Below, one piece after another: positions 8,053 through 16,738 of a DNA stretch of 43,383 nt. The notes under the pieces were generated by a model. The model made no database searches and had not been told where the DNA came from. It worked only from the letters and a program-made list of their open reading frames with translations. This DNA comes from Oscillospiraceae bacterium (GTDB lineage: Bacteria; Bacillota; Clostridia; Oscillospirales; Ruminococcaceae). The position numbers were made by a program, and so were the translations under genes. Numbering within the stretch: the stretch's first letter is position 1; each line of letters opens with the position of its first letter. The DNA is taken from NCBI GenBank assembly GCA_017991935.1, contig JAGOPP010000004.1, positions 20,474 through 63,856 of the forward strand. The letters run 5' to 3'.

Positions 8053-9228
8053 CTAAATAGAGATTTCTTTCCAAAAGCTCGTCCCCGAGAGCTTCTCCGG
8101 CGGGATTCCGAACAGATCAAGGATCGTCGCGGCCTCGTCGGCAAACGTCTCCCGGGTGCCGAGATCGACGCCGGGGCGGACGGGGCCGCCGCAGAGGAGC
8201 AGCGGGATATATTCCCGCGAATGGTCCGTCGAGGGCGTCGAGGGGTCGCAGCCGTGATCGGCGGTGATCATCAGGACGTCGTCCGGCCTCATCTTTTCCA
8301 AGAAGCCGCCGAGCCAGAGGTCAAAGCGCGAGAGCGCCCCCGCGTAGCCGGGCGCGTCGTTGCGGTGGCCGTAGAGCATGTCGAAATCGACCAGATTCAC
8401 AAAGCATAGGCCGTGAAAGTCCCGCTCCTGCCACTCGGAGGTCGCCCGCATGCCGATCTCGTCCGGGCCGGTGCGCTGAAACGCCGTCAGGCCCCTGCCG
8501 GCGAAAATATCATTGATCTTTCCGATGCCGACGACGTCGAAGCCCGCCACCTTCAGCAGGTCGAGCGCCGTCTCCTTCGGCGGCGGCAGGGAGATGTCGT
8601 GCCGGTTGGCGGTGCGGACGAAGTCCGGCCACTCGCCGACGAACGGCCGCGCGATGATGCGGCCGACCGCGTGCTCGCCGCAGAAAATCTCCCGGGCCCT
8701 TTCGCAGATCGCGTAGAGCTCCGGCACCGGGATCACCGACTCGTGCGCCGCGATCTGGCAGACGCTGTCCGCCGAGGTGTAGACGATCGGCTTTCCGGTC
8801 GCCTGATGCTCCCGGCCATAATCATAGAGCACCCGCGTGCCGGAATAGGGCCTGTTGCAGAGCGCCTCCCGGCCCATCGCCGCCTCGAGCGCCGCGATCA
8901 CCTCGGGTGGGAAGCCCTCCGGATAGGTGGGCAGCGGGCGCTCCGAGACGCAGCCCGCGAGCTCCCAGTGCCCGATCGTCGTGTCCTTGCCCCGGCTTCG
9001 CTCCGCCAGCCGGCAGTAGGCCCCGAGGGGGCGCTCCGCTTTTGGAAGCGAGGTCACGCCCGCGACGTTGCCGAGGCCGAGCGAGATCATATGTGGGACG
9101 CGAAGCTCTCCGGTCGCCGCGCAGGCCGCGAGGGTGTCGCTGCCCGCGTCGCCGAATTCCGCCGCGTCCGGCAGCGCGCCGACGCCGAAGCTGTCCAAAA
9201 CAATCCAAAATACCCGTTTTACCGACAC
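8053..9228 (-). CDS. deoB: Phosphopentomutase
   Basis: DeoB interconverts ribose- or deoxyribose-1-phosphate and the 5-phosphate, linking nucleoside breakdown to the pentose phosphate pathway in the cytosol. The 391-residue product has the usual length and the alkaline-phosphatase-superfamily metal sites: VLDSFGVGALPDA near the N-terminus, the GSDT segment carrying the phospho-acceptor Thr, and ITADHGCDPS...TDHSREY near the C-terminus with Asp/His ligands for two Mn ions. The start is a GTG at 9228..9226 preceded by GAGGCGA; no better ATG exists. The gene upstream on the strand is the AI-2E transporter, separated by 159 bases that hold a duplicated tail of that transporter. No nucleoside phosphorylase or deoxyribose-phosphate aldolase is nearby. 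Confidence 0.97.
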   Translation of the reverse strand: MSVKRVFWIVLDSFGVGALPDAAEFGDAGSDTLAACAATGELRVPHMISLGLGNVAGVTSLPKAERPLGAYCRLAERSRGKDTTIGHWELAGCVSERPLPTYPEGFPPEVIAALEAAMGREALCNRPYSGTRVLYDYGREHQATGKPIVYTSADSVCQIAAHESVIPVPELYAICERAREIFCGEHAVGRIIARPFVGEWPDFVRTANRHDISLPPPKETALDLLKVAGFDVVGIGKINDIFAGRGLTAFQRTGPDEIGMRATSEWQERDFHGLCFVNLVDFDMLYGHRNDAPGYAGALSRFDLWLGGFLEKMRPDDVLMITADHGCDPSTPSTDHSREYIPLLLCGGPVRPGVDLGTRETFADEAATILDLFGIPPEKLSGTSFWKEISI

Positions 9229-9230
9229 GG

Positions 9231-9471
9231 TCCGTCGCCTCTCAATCCCGCGGCTCCCCCTCGCGGGGGGCAGCCTCGATATCGGCCTTCTCCTTTTGGC
9301 CTTTGATTACGATATAACTTGTCATGGATACCGGGGGGGTTCGTCAATCCAACATCAAAATTCCCCCTCGGAGGCGTCCGTCGCCTCTCAATCCCGCGGC
9401 TCCCCCTCGCAGGGGACCGTCTCAATATCGGCCTTCTCCTTTTGGCCTTTGATCACAAGATAGCTCTCCGT
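9231..9471. repeat. About 95-bp direct repeat: duplicated 3-prime end of the AI-2E transporter gene
   Basis: Bases 9231..9326 align with 9377..9472 at a constant offset of 146 and with no gaps. They differ mostly in a block around 9265..9282 and at the right end. The right copy is the 3-prime end of the transporter gene. Confidence 0.9.
9242..9325 (-). pseudogene. Detached copy of the AI-2E transporter C-terminal tail
   Basis: A 27-codon open frame starts at ATG 9325..9323 and ends with TGA at 9244..9242. Its product shares SY-x-VIKGQKEKADIE and the final EGEPRD with the last residues of the transporter at 9388..10635. The reading frame is intact but there is no clear ribosome binding site and the peptide has no domain of its own, so it is best read as a duplicated gene end. 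Confidence 0.6.
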
Positions 9472-10635
9472 GGAGACGGGCAGCCCCTTCTTTTCCAGCC
9501 GGGCGCTGAAGCTCTCCCGGAGCAGCGAATAGATGACCGCGAAGACCGGCACGCCGATCAGCATGCCGGAGATGCCGAAAAGGCCGCCGCCGATCAGGAT
9601 GGCGAACAGCGTCCAGAGCGCCGGCAGGCCGGTGGAATCGCCGAGGATCTTGGGCGTGAGGATGTTGCCGTCAAACTGCTGGAGCACAAAGATCATCACG
9701 ACGAACCACAGCGAGTCGATCGGATCGACCATCAGCAGGATCAGCGCCGAGGGCACGGCGCCGAAAAACGGCCCGAAGAACGGGATGATGTTGGTGACGC
9801 CGACCAAGACGCTGATCAGCAGCGCGTAATCCATGTGGAAAAGGCCCATCAGGATATAGCACAGGACCCCGACGATCACGGAGTCGAGGATCTTGCCGTT
9901 GATGAAGCCGCTGAAGACGCCGTGGCTCTCCCGCGCGACGGAGACGAGCTTCTCCACGGTGGGGCGCTTGCAAAAGGCGTAAAGCGTCTTTTTCATCTGG
10001 GCGATCAGGATCTCCTTGCTGTACAGCAGATAGATGGAAACGATCACGCCGATCGAAAAGTCCAAGATGCCGCCGCCGACCTGCATCGAGAGATCGGCAA
10101 GCTGCGGCAGCAGGTCGGAGACGTACTCCGTCAGCTTTTTCAAGAGGCCCTCCGTGGTGATGGAGGTCTGAAGAACCTCCTCCACGGATTTAAAATCAAG
10201 ATGATATTGGAGGATGAGGGACTGGGCCGCCGCGACCAGACTATCATAATAATCCGGCACGCGGTCGATGAACATCTCGACGCTCACCACGACCTGCGGG
10301 ATGACGATCCATGAGAAGAAGGTCAGCACGGCCCCCGTGACGATCCACGTCAGCAAAACCGCGAGCGAACGCCGCAGCTTTGGGCGGCGTTTTTTCTTTT
10401 CCACAAACCCGAACGCGCGCCGCTCAAAAAACATCATCGGCGCGTTGAGCAGGTAGGCCATCACGAAGCCGAAGGTGAACGGCCGAAACATCTTCCCGAC
10501 GCTCCCGGCAAAGGCGGCCGTCTTCGTCCAGTTTTTCATCAGGAAAAACAGCAGAAGCACGGCGAACGCGACCAGAATCACCCAGACCGCGCGCTTTGTG
10601 TCCCGTCTCGTCCAGCGCAGATCCACGAAAAGCAT
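9388..10635 (-). CDS. AI-2E family transporter (multi-pass membrane protein)
   Basis: The 415-residue protein has about eight hydrophobic segments and the layout of the AI-2E/PerM family: two to three N-terminal helices (about residues 14-90), a less hydrophobic central domain (about 110-200) and a C-terminal block of five helices containing the family-typical GVTNIIPFFGPFFGAVPSAL stretch. Members are reported to export autoinducer-2 or act as Na+/H+ antiporters; most Firmicute homologues have no proven substrate, so I do not name one. The start ATG at 10635 follows GGGAGAGGAAGG. The charged tail ending EGEPRD is the part duplicated downstream. deoB follows on the same strand, but a functional link is not evident. 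Confidence 0.9.
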   Translation of the reverse strand: MLFVDLRWTRRDTKRAVWVILVAFAVLLLFFLMKNWTKTAAFAGSVGKMFRPFTFGFVMAYLLNAPMMFFERRAFGFVEKKKRRPKLRRSLAVLLTWIVTGAVLTFFSWIVIPQVVVSVEMFIDRVPDYYDSLVAAAQSLILQYHLDFKSVEEVLQTSITTEGLLKKLTEYVSDLLPQLADLSMQVGGGILDFSIGVIVSIYLLYSKEILIAQMKKTLYAFCKRPTVEKLVSVARESHGVFSGFINGKILDSVIVGVLCYILMGLFHMDYALLISVLVGVTNIIPFFGPFFGAVPSALILLMVDPIDSLWFVVMIFVLQQFDGNILTPKILGDSTGLPALWTLFAILIGGGLFGISGMLIGVPVFAVIYSLLRESFSARLEKKGLPVSTESYLVIKGQKEKADIETVPCEGEPRD

Positions 10636-10725
10636 CCCCTTCCTCTCCCAAATGATTTTATGCTCTCATCTTACCATAACAACCCCGAAAAATCCACGAA
10701 AATATTGGAAAGCGCCGCCCAAACC

Positions 10726-10815
10726 GGAGCTTGCGGCCGGGCGGGAACGGCGGTTTTTTCCGCGCCGTATATTTTGCGCCGATGCGATTTTTGGAACTTG
10801 CGGCCGGGCGGGAAC
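10726..10815. repeat. 23-bp direct repeat in the AI-2E/PAP2 intergenic region
   Basis: The string GGARCTTGCGGCCGGGCGG plus GAAC occurs at 10726..10748 and 10793..10815, 67 bases apart, with one mismatch. The second copy overlaps a possible PAP2 promoter. Confidence 0.8.
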
Positions 10816-10826
10816 TATGCTACACT
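10798..10826 (+). promoter_or_regulatory. Possible promoter of the PAP2 gene
   Basis: TTGCGG at 10798..10803 and TACACT at 10821..10826 are 17 bases apart, 37 bases upstream of the ATG. Both boxes deviate from consensus, so this is tentative. Confidence 0.35.
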
Positions 10827-10862
10827 CATATCGTATTTTATCCGGCAGAGGAGGCGCCGCAT

Positions 10863-11708
10863 ATGGAATTTCAGGCCGACATCCTGCGGGCAATCCAGAG
10901 CGTTTCCACTCCCTTTCTCGATCTCGTCATGCAGCTCGTGACGATCCTCGGGGAGCAGATCTTTCTGGTCCCGGTCGCGGCGTTTTTGTTTTGGTGCGTC
11001 AGCAAGGAGCTGGGCTACTGGCTCTGCGGCTGCGCGGCGGCCGGAAACCTCGCCGTCAACGCGCTTAAGGCCGTCTTCGCGGTGGCGCGCCCGATCGGCA
11101 TCGAGGGCATCCGCGTGCTCCGGGCCTCCACCGCCACCGGCACCTCGTTCCCGAGCGGCCACACGCAGGCGGGCACCAACTTTTTCGCGTCGCTGGCGCA
11201 GGCGACCGGACGCCGCCGCTTTTACACCCTCACGGCCGCCGTCTCGGCGCTGATCGCCGTCTCGAGGCTCTACTGCGGCGTGCACTGGCCCATGGACGTG
11301 CTGGCCGGGCTCTCCATCGGCATCCTGCTGCCGCTGTTAATCTGGAGGCTCTACCGCAGGATCTCGCCGGACAGACGCCCCCTCTTCTTTCTGGGCATGA
11401 CGCTGCTCTTTACGCCGTTTCTGTTTCTTGGGGGAAACGTCGGCGACCTCTGGAAGAGCTTCGGCTTCTCGCTGGGCATCGCGGCGGGGAATTACCTCGA
11501 GCAGAGATACGTGCGCTTCGGCACCGGCGTCGGCTTCCGTAAGCTCGCGCTGCGGTATCTTCTGGGCATGGGGATCGTCGTCCTGTTTTACGCGGCGATG
11601 AAGCTCGGTCTGCCGGAGGGAAACCTTTTTAGCCTGATCCGGTATTTTATCCTGCCGGTCGTGATGCTGGCCGGCTGGCCCGCCCTGTTCCAAAAGCTCG
11701 GGCTGTGA
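10863..11708 (+). CDS. PAP2 superfamily membrane phosphatase
   Basis: The 281-residue integral membrane protein carries the three-part acid-phosphatase signature: KAVFAVARP (motif 1), FPSGHTQAG (motif 2, catalytic His) and SRLYCGVHWPMDVLAG (motif 3, with Arg and His). Members remove phosphate from lipid substrates such as phosphatidate, phosphatidylglycerophosphate or undecaprenyl pyrophosphate on the outer side of the membrane; the exact substrate here is unknown. Five to seven hydrophobic segments are visible, two or three of them after motif 3. The ATG at 10863 has GGAGG upstream, and the longer open frame is rejected because it crosses the intergenic repeats. It stands alone on the plus strand, convergent with asnA. 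Confidence 0.92.
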   Translation: MEFQADILRAIQSVSTPFLDLVMQLVTILGEQIFLVPVAAFLFWCVSKELGYWLCGCAAAGNLAVNALKAVFAVARPIGIEGIRVLRASTATGTSFPSGHTQAGTNFFASLAQATGRRRFYTLTAAVSALIAVSRLYCGVHWPMDVLAGLSIGILLPLLIWRLYRRISPDRRPLFFLGMTLLFTPFLFLGGNVGDLWKSFGFSLGIAAGNYLEQRYVRFGTGVGFRKLALRYLLGMGIVVLFYAAMKLGLPEGNLFSLIRYFILPVVMLAGWPALFQKLGL

Positions 11709-11720
11709 CTTTTTGGGCAT

Positions 11721-11759
11721 AAAAAAACGGGCGGCGGAGCGATCCGTCACCCGATATTT
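11721..11759. terminator. Bidirectional terminator between the PAP2 gene and asnA
   Basis: Ten-base arms at 11728..11737 and 11744..11753 pair with one mismatch and one wobble. The plus strand then reads ATATTTTTT and the minus strand TTTTTTT, so it can end both convergent transcripts. Confidence 0.8.
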
Positions 11760-11766
11760 TTTGAAA

Positions 11767-12771
11767 TCAGAGGATCGAAATCCCCTCGGTGAAAAAGAAA
11801 TCGAGCATCTCGTCCGACCAGACGGAGGCCTGCACCTCGCCGATGTGCCGCTTGCCCAGCAGCACCATGCAGATCCGGGACTGCCCGATCCCGCCGCCCA
11901 TCGTGAGCGGCAGCTCGCCGGCGAGCAGCGCCTTGTGAAACGGCAGCGTCTTGCGATCCTCGCAGCCGGAGACCTCCAGTTGGGCGTCGAGGGACTGCGG
12001 GTCGACGCGGATGCCCATGGAGGAGAGCTCCACCGCCCGCCCCAGCACCGGGTACCAGATCAAGATGTCGCCGTTGAGCGACCAGTCGTCGTAATCCGGC
12101 GCGCGGCTGTCGTGCGGGGCGCCGCTCTTGAGCGGAGCGCCGATCTGCATCAAAAACACGGCGCCGTACTGCTCGCTGATCCGGTCCTCCCGCTCCTTGG
12201 GCGTGAGATCCGGCATCCGGTCCTCAAGCTCCTGCGTGGAGAGAAAGGTGATCTCCTCCGGCAGCCACTGCTGGAAGCCGGGGAAACGCCCGCACAGGCT
12301 TTGCTGCGTCCCGCGCAGGGCCCCGTAAATTTTCCGCACGGAGTCTTCCAAAAAGCCGAGGTTCCGCTGCTCCCGCGTGATGACCATCTCCCAGTCCCAC
12401 TGGTCGACGTAGATGGAATGCAGATCGTCGAGGTCCTCGTCCGGGCGGATGGCGTTCATATCCGTATAAAGACCGGAGCCCTCCCCAAAGCCGTAGCGCT
12501 TGAGCGCGAGGCGCTTCCACTTGGCGAGGGACTGGACCACCTCCGCGTCCTTGCCAACGCTTTTGACTTTGAAGCGAACCGGCATCTCCACGCCGGAAAG
12601 GTTGTCGTTCAGGCCCGATTCGGGAAAGACAAACAGCGGCGCGGAGACCCTCGTCAGGCCCAGCGCATGCGCAAGCTCCGTCTGGAAGCTGTCTTTGATG
12701 AACTTGATGGCGGTCTCGGTTTCGATGATGCCGAGCTCTCCGAACGATTCCGACTTGGGGTTTTGCTCCAT
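11767..12771 (-). CDS. asnA: Aspartate-ammonia ligase (AsnA-type asparagine synthetase)
   Basis: AsnA makes asparagine from aspartate, ammonia and ATP in the cytosol and is structurally related to class II aminoacyl-tRNA synthetases. The 334-residue product has the usual length, with family stretches such as ETETAIKFIKDSF at the N-terminus, LNDNLSGVE, HSIYVDQWDWE, and the C-terminal GGGIGQSRICMVLLGKRHIGEVQ motif that closes the ATP site. The ATG at 12771 follows GGAGAA. It is monocistronic and diverges from murD. I looked for a T-box in the short upstream region and saw none; the space is too small. Confidence 0.97.
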   Translation of the reverse strand: MEQNPKSESFGELGIIETETAIKFIKDSFQTELAHALGLTRVSAPLFVFPESGLNDNLSGVEMPVRFKVKSVGKDAEVVQSLAKWKRLALKRYGFGEGSGLYTDMNAIRPDEDLDDLHSIYVDQWDWEMVITREQRNLGFLEDSVRKIYGALRGTQQSLCGRFPGFQQWLPEEITFLSTQELEDRMPDLTPKEREDRISEQYGAVFLMQIGAPLKSGAPHDSRAPDYDDWSLNGDILIWYPVLGRAVELSSMGIRVDPQSLDAQLEVSGCEDRKTLPFHKALLAGELPLTMGGGIGQSRICMVLLGKRHIGEVQASVWSDEMLDFFFTEGISIL

Positions 12772-12896
12772 GGTTTTTTCTCCGTTTCGGTATAAAAATT
12801 AAATTTATGTTAACACCCCGTATAGAAAAATACAATGATTTTTTTGATTCACGGCCCGCCCGCGCGAAAAAAATCGAATTTTATCCGGATTTTATG

Positions 12897-12925
12897 GTTA
12901 CAAAACCGGGGTTTTCGTTTATAAT
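12897..12925 (+). promoter_or_regulatory. Sigma-A-type promoter of murD
   Basis: GTTACA (12897..12902) and a perfect TATAAT (12920..12925) are 17 bases apart, 71 bases upstream of the murD ATG. Confidence 0.7.
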
Positions 12926-12995
12926 GAAGAGGTTACCTTTGATCTCCCCGCCGCGGCGCATTTGCCCTCCGGCGCGGGATTCCGGGAGGGATTGC

Positions 12996-14384
12996 ATGGA
13001 CCGCATCGCCAAGTTTTTTGACGATATGAAGCACAAAAAGATCGCGTTTCTCGGCATCGGCGTCAGCAACACCGACGTCATCCGCCTGTTTGCGGAGAAG
13101 GGCATCGAGACGGAGGCCCGCGACAAAAGCGACCGGGATTCCCTCGGCGAGAAGGCCGCTCTGCTCGAGGAGGCCGGCGCGAAGCTGATCCTCGGCGAGA
13201 ATTATCTCGACGGCATCGACGCGGACGTCGTCTTCCGCACGCCCGGCATGAACTGGTGGAACCCCGCGCTCTCGGAGCTGCGGGCAAACGGCGCGGCGGT
13301 CACGAGCGAGATGGAGGTCTTTTTCGACCTGTGCCCCTGCCGGCGCTACGCCGTGACCGGCAGCGACGGCAAGACGACCACCACCACCATCCTCGCGGAG
13401 ATGCTCTCCGCCGCGGGGAAAACGGTCTGGAAGGGCGGCAACATCGGCAACGCCCTGCTCCCGTCCATCGAGCAAATCGGGGACGGCGACGCCGTGGTGG
13501 CCGAGCTTTCGAGCTTCCAGCTCATCTCGATGCGCGCCTCGCCCGAGGTGGCCGTCGTCACCAACGTGGCCCCGAACCACCTCGACGTCCACAAGGACAT
13601 GGAGGAATACATCGAGGCCAAGCGCAACATCCTGCGCCATCAAACCGCCTTCTCGCGCGCGGTGCTCAACGCGGACAACGTCATCACCGCGAGCATGGCC
13701 GAGCTCGTCCGCGGCGACCTGCGCTGGTTTTCCCGCCAGAACGCGGTGCGAAACGGCGCCTATCTGGACGAGGACGGTTTCCTCTGCTACTGCGAGCACG
13801 GTGCTTTGACGAGGCTTTTTTCTAAGGACGAGATCCGCATCCCCGGCATGCACAACGTGGAAAACTTCCTCGCCGCGATCGCGGCGCTCTGGGGCGAGGT
13901 CGACCCCGAGATCATGCGGAAGGTCGCGCGGGAGTTCCCCGGCGTCGAGCACCGCATCGAGTTTGTGCGGGAGCGGGGCGGCGTGCGGTGGTACAACGAC
14001 TCCATCGCCACCAGCCCGACCCGGACCATCGCGGGGCTCGCCTGCTTTAAACAAAAGGTCATTCTGATCGGCGGCGGCTACGACAAGAAACTCTCCTACG
14101 CCCCGCTCGCGCCGCACCTGATCGAAAAGACGAAGCTGCTGATCCTCTCCGGCCCCACCGCCGAAAAGATCGCCGCCGCCGTGCGGGAGCACCCCGATTA
14201 CCACGGCTCGCCGGAGATCGCCTTCGTCGGCGGCATGGAGGAGGCCGTGAAGCTCGCGGACGAGCGCGCGGCGGCGGGCGACATCGTGACGCTCTCCCCG
14301 GCCTCGGCGAGCTTCGACCGCTACCGCAACTTCGAGCTGCGCGGCAGGCACTTCAAGGAGCTCGTCGGCGGCCTGAACGGATAG
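12996..14384 (+). CDS. murD: UDP-N-acetylmuramoyl-L-alanine--D-glutamate ligase
   Basis: MurD adds D-glutamate to UDP-MurNAc-L-Ala in the cytosolic stage of peptidoglycan synthesis, using ATP. The 462-residue product has an N-terminal Rossmann domain (about 1-105), the ATP-binding central domain with the P-loop TGSDGKTTTTT (121-131; the usual form is TGTNGKTT), and the C-terminal ligase domain with HRIEFVRERGGVRWYNDSIA and the MurD-typical LSPASASFDRYRNFELRGR. Length is close to the usual 450. The ATG at 12996 follows GGGAGGG and is preferred over the longer open frame, which crosses the promoter. It is isolated from the usual dcw cluster. Its last codons (GGLNG-stop) are the start of a tandem repeat that runs on downstream. 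Confidence 0.95.
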   Translation: MDRIAKFFDDMKHKKIAFLGIGVSNTDVIRLFAEKGIETEARDKSDRDSLGEKAALLEEAGAKLILGENYLDGIDADVVFRTPGMNWWNPALSELRANGAAVTSEMEVFFDLCPCRRYAVTGSDGKTTTTTILAEMLSAAGKTVWKGGNIGNALLPSIEQIGDGDAVVAELSSFQLISMRASPEVAVVTNVAPNHLDVHKDMEEYIEAKRNILRHQTAFSRAVLNADNVITASMAELVRGDLRWFSRQNAVRNGAYLDEDGFLCYCEHGALTRLFSKDEIRIPGMHNVENFLAAIAALWGEVDPEIMRKVAREFPGVEHRIEFVRERGGVRWYNDSIATSPTRTIAGLACFKQKVILIGGGYDKKLSYAPLAPHLIEKTKLLILSGPTAEKIAAAVREHPDYHGSPEIAFVGGMEEAVKLADERAAAGDIVTLSPASASFDRYRNFELRGRHFKELVGGLNG

Positions 14385-14603
14385 GGCGGGCGCGGGGAAA
14401 TAACGCCTGCGGCGGATATTTTAAAAGACCTCTGCCGACGGCCTGAACGGATAGAAAGACCTCGGGCGCGAGTGAAAATAAGCCCCTTGTGGCCGGATAT
14501 TTCAATGGCCCGGCCGGTGGCCTGAACGGATAGGACGGGCGCGGGGAAATAACACCCGCGGCGGATATTTCAAAAGACCTCTGCCGACGGCCCAGACGGG
14601 CAG
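14370..14603. repeat. Tandem 70-79 bp repeats beginning in the last codons of murD
   Basis: The string GGCCTGAACGGATAG, which encodes the end of MurD, occurs at about 14370..14384, 14440..14454 and 14519..14533, with a degenerate fourth copy at 14589..14602. Spacing is 70, 79 and 70 bases. Units 1 and 3 are nearly the same (GGGCGCGGGGAAATAAC..., GCGGCGGATATTT...); unit 2 is more diverged. The 14385..14678 stretch otherwise holds no gene. Confidence 0.9.
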
Positions 14604-14632
14604 GGGAGCTTTACGCATGGAAAAAAGCGCGG

Positions 14633-14660
14633 CGGCGGTTCAAACCCCGCCGGTTGTTTT
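14633..14660 (+). terminator. Weak hairpin upstream of the peptidase operon, possible murD terminator
   Basis: CGGCGG (14633..14638) can pair with CCGCCG (14647..14652) around an 8-base loop, followed by GTTGTTTT. The stem is short. Confidence 0.35.
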
Positions 14661-14678
14661 CAAAGAATGGGGAAGTTT

Positions 14679-15701
14679 ATGGATACGATGGAACTTTTGA
14701 GGGCCCTCTGCGAGCCGGAGGGAAATTCCGGGGCGGAGGACGCCGCCGCCAAAGTCGCGGCGGGCCTGCTCTCCCCATATGGAACCATATCCGTCGGCCC
14801 GCTGGGCTCCGTGATCTGCGAGGTCGCGCCGGAGAAAAACGGCCGCCATGTGCTGCTCGACGCCCATATCGACCAGATCGGCCTGATCGTCACGCGCGTC
14901 GACGAGCGCGGCTTCGCCCGCGTCCGGCCCTGCGGCGGCATCGACCGCAGGAGCGTCTCCGGGTCCGCCGTCAGGGTGATGACAAAGTCCGGGCCGCTTT
15001 CCGGTGTGATCGGCGCGGTCCCGCCGCACCTGCAAAAGGACGAGAAAAAAGAAAACCCGAAGCCGGAGGATCTCGCCGTCGACCTCGCGCTCTCCGCCGG
15101 GGAGGCGGGGGAGCGGGTCCGGCCCGGCGACCGCGTGATTTTGTGCGGCCGCTTCTCCTCGATCGGGGAGGGATACGTTTCCTCGCCCGCGCTCGACGAC
15201 CGTGCCGGCTGCGCCTGCATCCTCAAGGCGCTCGAGGCGCTTAAAGGGCGGGAGCTCCCCTGCGGCCTCACCGCCGTTTTTTCCACGAGGGAGGAAGTCG
15301 GCGGCGGCGGCGCGGGCACGGCGGCCTTCGCTGTGCGCCCGACCGAGGCGATCGAGATCGACGTCTCCTTCGGCGCGACGCCGGACACCAAGCCCGGGGA
15401 GACCGGAGAGATGAAAAAAGGCCCGATGGTCGGCTTTTCCCCGATGCTCGACAATGGCGTCTGCGAGCGCCTGATCGAGCTCGCGGAGCTGCGCGGCATC
15501 CCCTATCAGTACGAAATCATGGAGGGCGAAACCGGCACCAACGCCGACGAGATCTCCCGGACCGGCTCCGGCGTCCGCTGCGGCATGCTCTCCGTCCCGC
15601 AGCAATATATGCACACCGTCATCGAAAAAGTGGCGCTCGCGGACATTGAATCCACCGCCGCCCTGCTCGCGGCCTACGTCTTGGAAGGGGGCGCGCGCTG
15701 A
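14679..15701 (+). CDS. M42 family metallo-aminopeptidase (first of two)
   Basis: M42 enzymes are dodecameric, di-zinc or cobalt aminopeptidases of the cytosol that trim peptides (glutamyl aminopeptidase / TET type). Visible metal ligands in this 340-residue protein are His63 and Asp65 in DAHIDQIGLIV, Asp173 in SSPALDDRAGCA, the Glu pair 205-206 in STREEVGGGGAG, and Asp228 in IEIDVSFG; a late His lies in QQYMHTVIEK. The usual AHMDE has become AHIDQ; the changed E is not a metal ligand. The ATG at 14679 is preferred to the one at 14667 because the GGGGAAG site then sits at normal spacing. Its stop codon overlaps the start of the next gene by one base. M42 genes often come in pairs with different specificities. 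Confidence 0.93.
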   Translation: MDTMELLRALCEPEGNSGAEDAAAKVAAGLLSPYGTISVGPLGSVICEVAPEKNGRHVLLDAHIDQIGLIVTRVDERGFARVRPCGGIDRRSVSGSAVRVMTKSGPLSGVIGAVPPHLQKDEKKENPKPEDLAVDLALSAGEAGERVRPGDRVILCGRFSSIGEGYVSSPALDDRAGCACILKALEALKGRELPCGLTAVFSTREEVGGGGAGTAAFAVRPTEAIEIDVSFGATPDTKPGETGEMKKGPMVGFSPMLDNGVCERLIELAELRGIPYQYEIMEGETGTNADEISRTGSGVRCGMLSVPQQYMHTVIEKVALADIESTAALLAAYVLEGGAR

Positions 15702-16738
15702 TGGGAACCTTCCTCGAAAATATCGAAAACTTTTGCATGATACCCGGCACCTCCGGCGACGAGTCCGCCGTCCGCGAGGCCATTTACAAGGAAATCAAAG
15801 ACCTGCCCGGCTGCGTGGCCCATGCCGACAACGCCGGCAATCTGATTGTTGAAAAAGCCGGGAGACAGCCCCCGAAGTCCAAAGTGCTGTTTTGCGCCCA
15901 CATGGACGAGGTGGGCTTCATCGTCACGCGCATCGACGAGCACGGCTTCCTGCGCTTCGGCTGCGTCGGCCATATCGACAGCCGCGTCGTCGTCGGAAAG
16001 CGCGTGCTCGTCGGGAAAAACCGCCTGCCGGGGTTCATCGGCGCCAAGGCGCTGCATAAGATCCCCAAGGAGCGGCGCGGCGAGCCCGCCGAGATCGCCG
16101 ATCTCTTCATCGACATCGGCGCCGACGATAAACCCTCGGCCGAGGCGCTGGCGCGTCCGGGCGACCGCGCCGTCTGGGACACGGATTTTCTCCGGCTCGG
16201 CGGCGGAAAAGCGGTCTGCTCCCGCGCCCTCGACGACCGCGCGGGCTGCGCGCTGCTTGTGGAGCTGCTCAAGGGCGACGCCCCCTATGGCTTCACCGTC
16301 GCGTTCACCGCGCGGGAAGAGGTCGGCGGCAGCGGCGCGCCGGCGGCCGGGTTCTCCGCGGAGCCGGACATCTCGGTCGTTGTGGAGGCGACCTCCGCCG
16401 GGGACGGGGCCGGCGTCCCGGAAGAAAACTACGTCTGCGCGCAGGGAAAGGGCCCGGTCGTCTCGTTTATCGACGAGGGCACGGTCTACGACCCCGCGCT
16501 CTATGAAACGATCACGTCGCTCGCCAAGGAAAACGGCATCCCGTTCCAGTCCAAAGAGGGTGTCGTCGGCGGTAACGACTCGGCGGCCATCTCCAAAAGC
16601 CGCATGGGCGTCCGCCCGGCCGCCGTTTCGCTGCCCGCGAGATATATCCACTCGCCGGTCTCCACCGTGCGGGCCGAAGACCTCGAAAACACCCTGCGGC
16701 TGCTTACCGTGCTCAGCGCGGAGCTGCCGAAATTATGA
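15701..16738 (+). CDS. M42 family metallo-aminopeptidase (second of two)
   Basis: The 345-residue paralogue shows all M42 ligands in canonical form: His67 and Asp69 in CAHMDEVGFIV, Asp178 in SRALDDRAGCA, Glu206-Glu207 in TAREEVGGSGA, Glu229 in VVVEATSAGD, and a C-terminal His in ARYIHSPVST. It differs enough from the first copy to suggest another peptide preference and possibly a hetero-oligomer, as described for paired M42 peptidases; that is inference. It starts in a TGATG overlap with the preceding gene and ends in an ATGA overlap with the GNAT gene, so translation of the run should be coupled. Confidence 0.95.
   Translation: MGTFLENIENFCMIPGTSGDESAVREAIYKEIKDLPGCVAHADNAGNLIVEKAGRQPPKSKVLFCAHMDEVGFIVTRIDEHGFLRFGCVGHIDSRVVVGKRVLVGKNRLPGFIGAKALHKIPKERRGEPAEIADLFIDIGADDKPSAEALARPGDRAVWDTDFLRLGGGKAVCSRALDDRAGCALLVELLKGDAPYGFTVAFTAREEVGGSGAPAAGFSAEPDISVVVEATSAGDGAGVPEENYVCAQGKGPVVSFIDEGTVYDPALYETITSLAKENGIPFQSKEGVVGGNDSAAISKSRMGVRPAAVSLPARYIHSPVSTVRAEDLENTLRLLTVLSAELPKL

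Noticed and set aside
12772..12806. T-box or other riboswitch upstream of asnA
   Set aside because: The space to the divergent murD promoter is too short for a leader and no T-box core is present.
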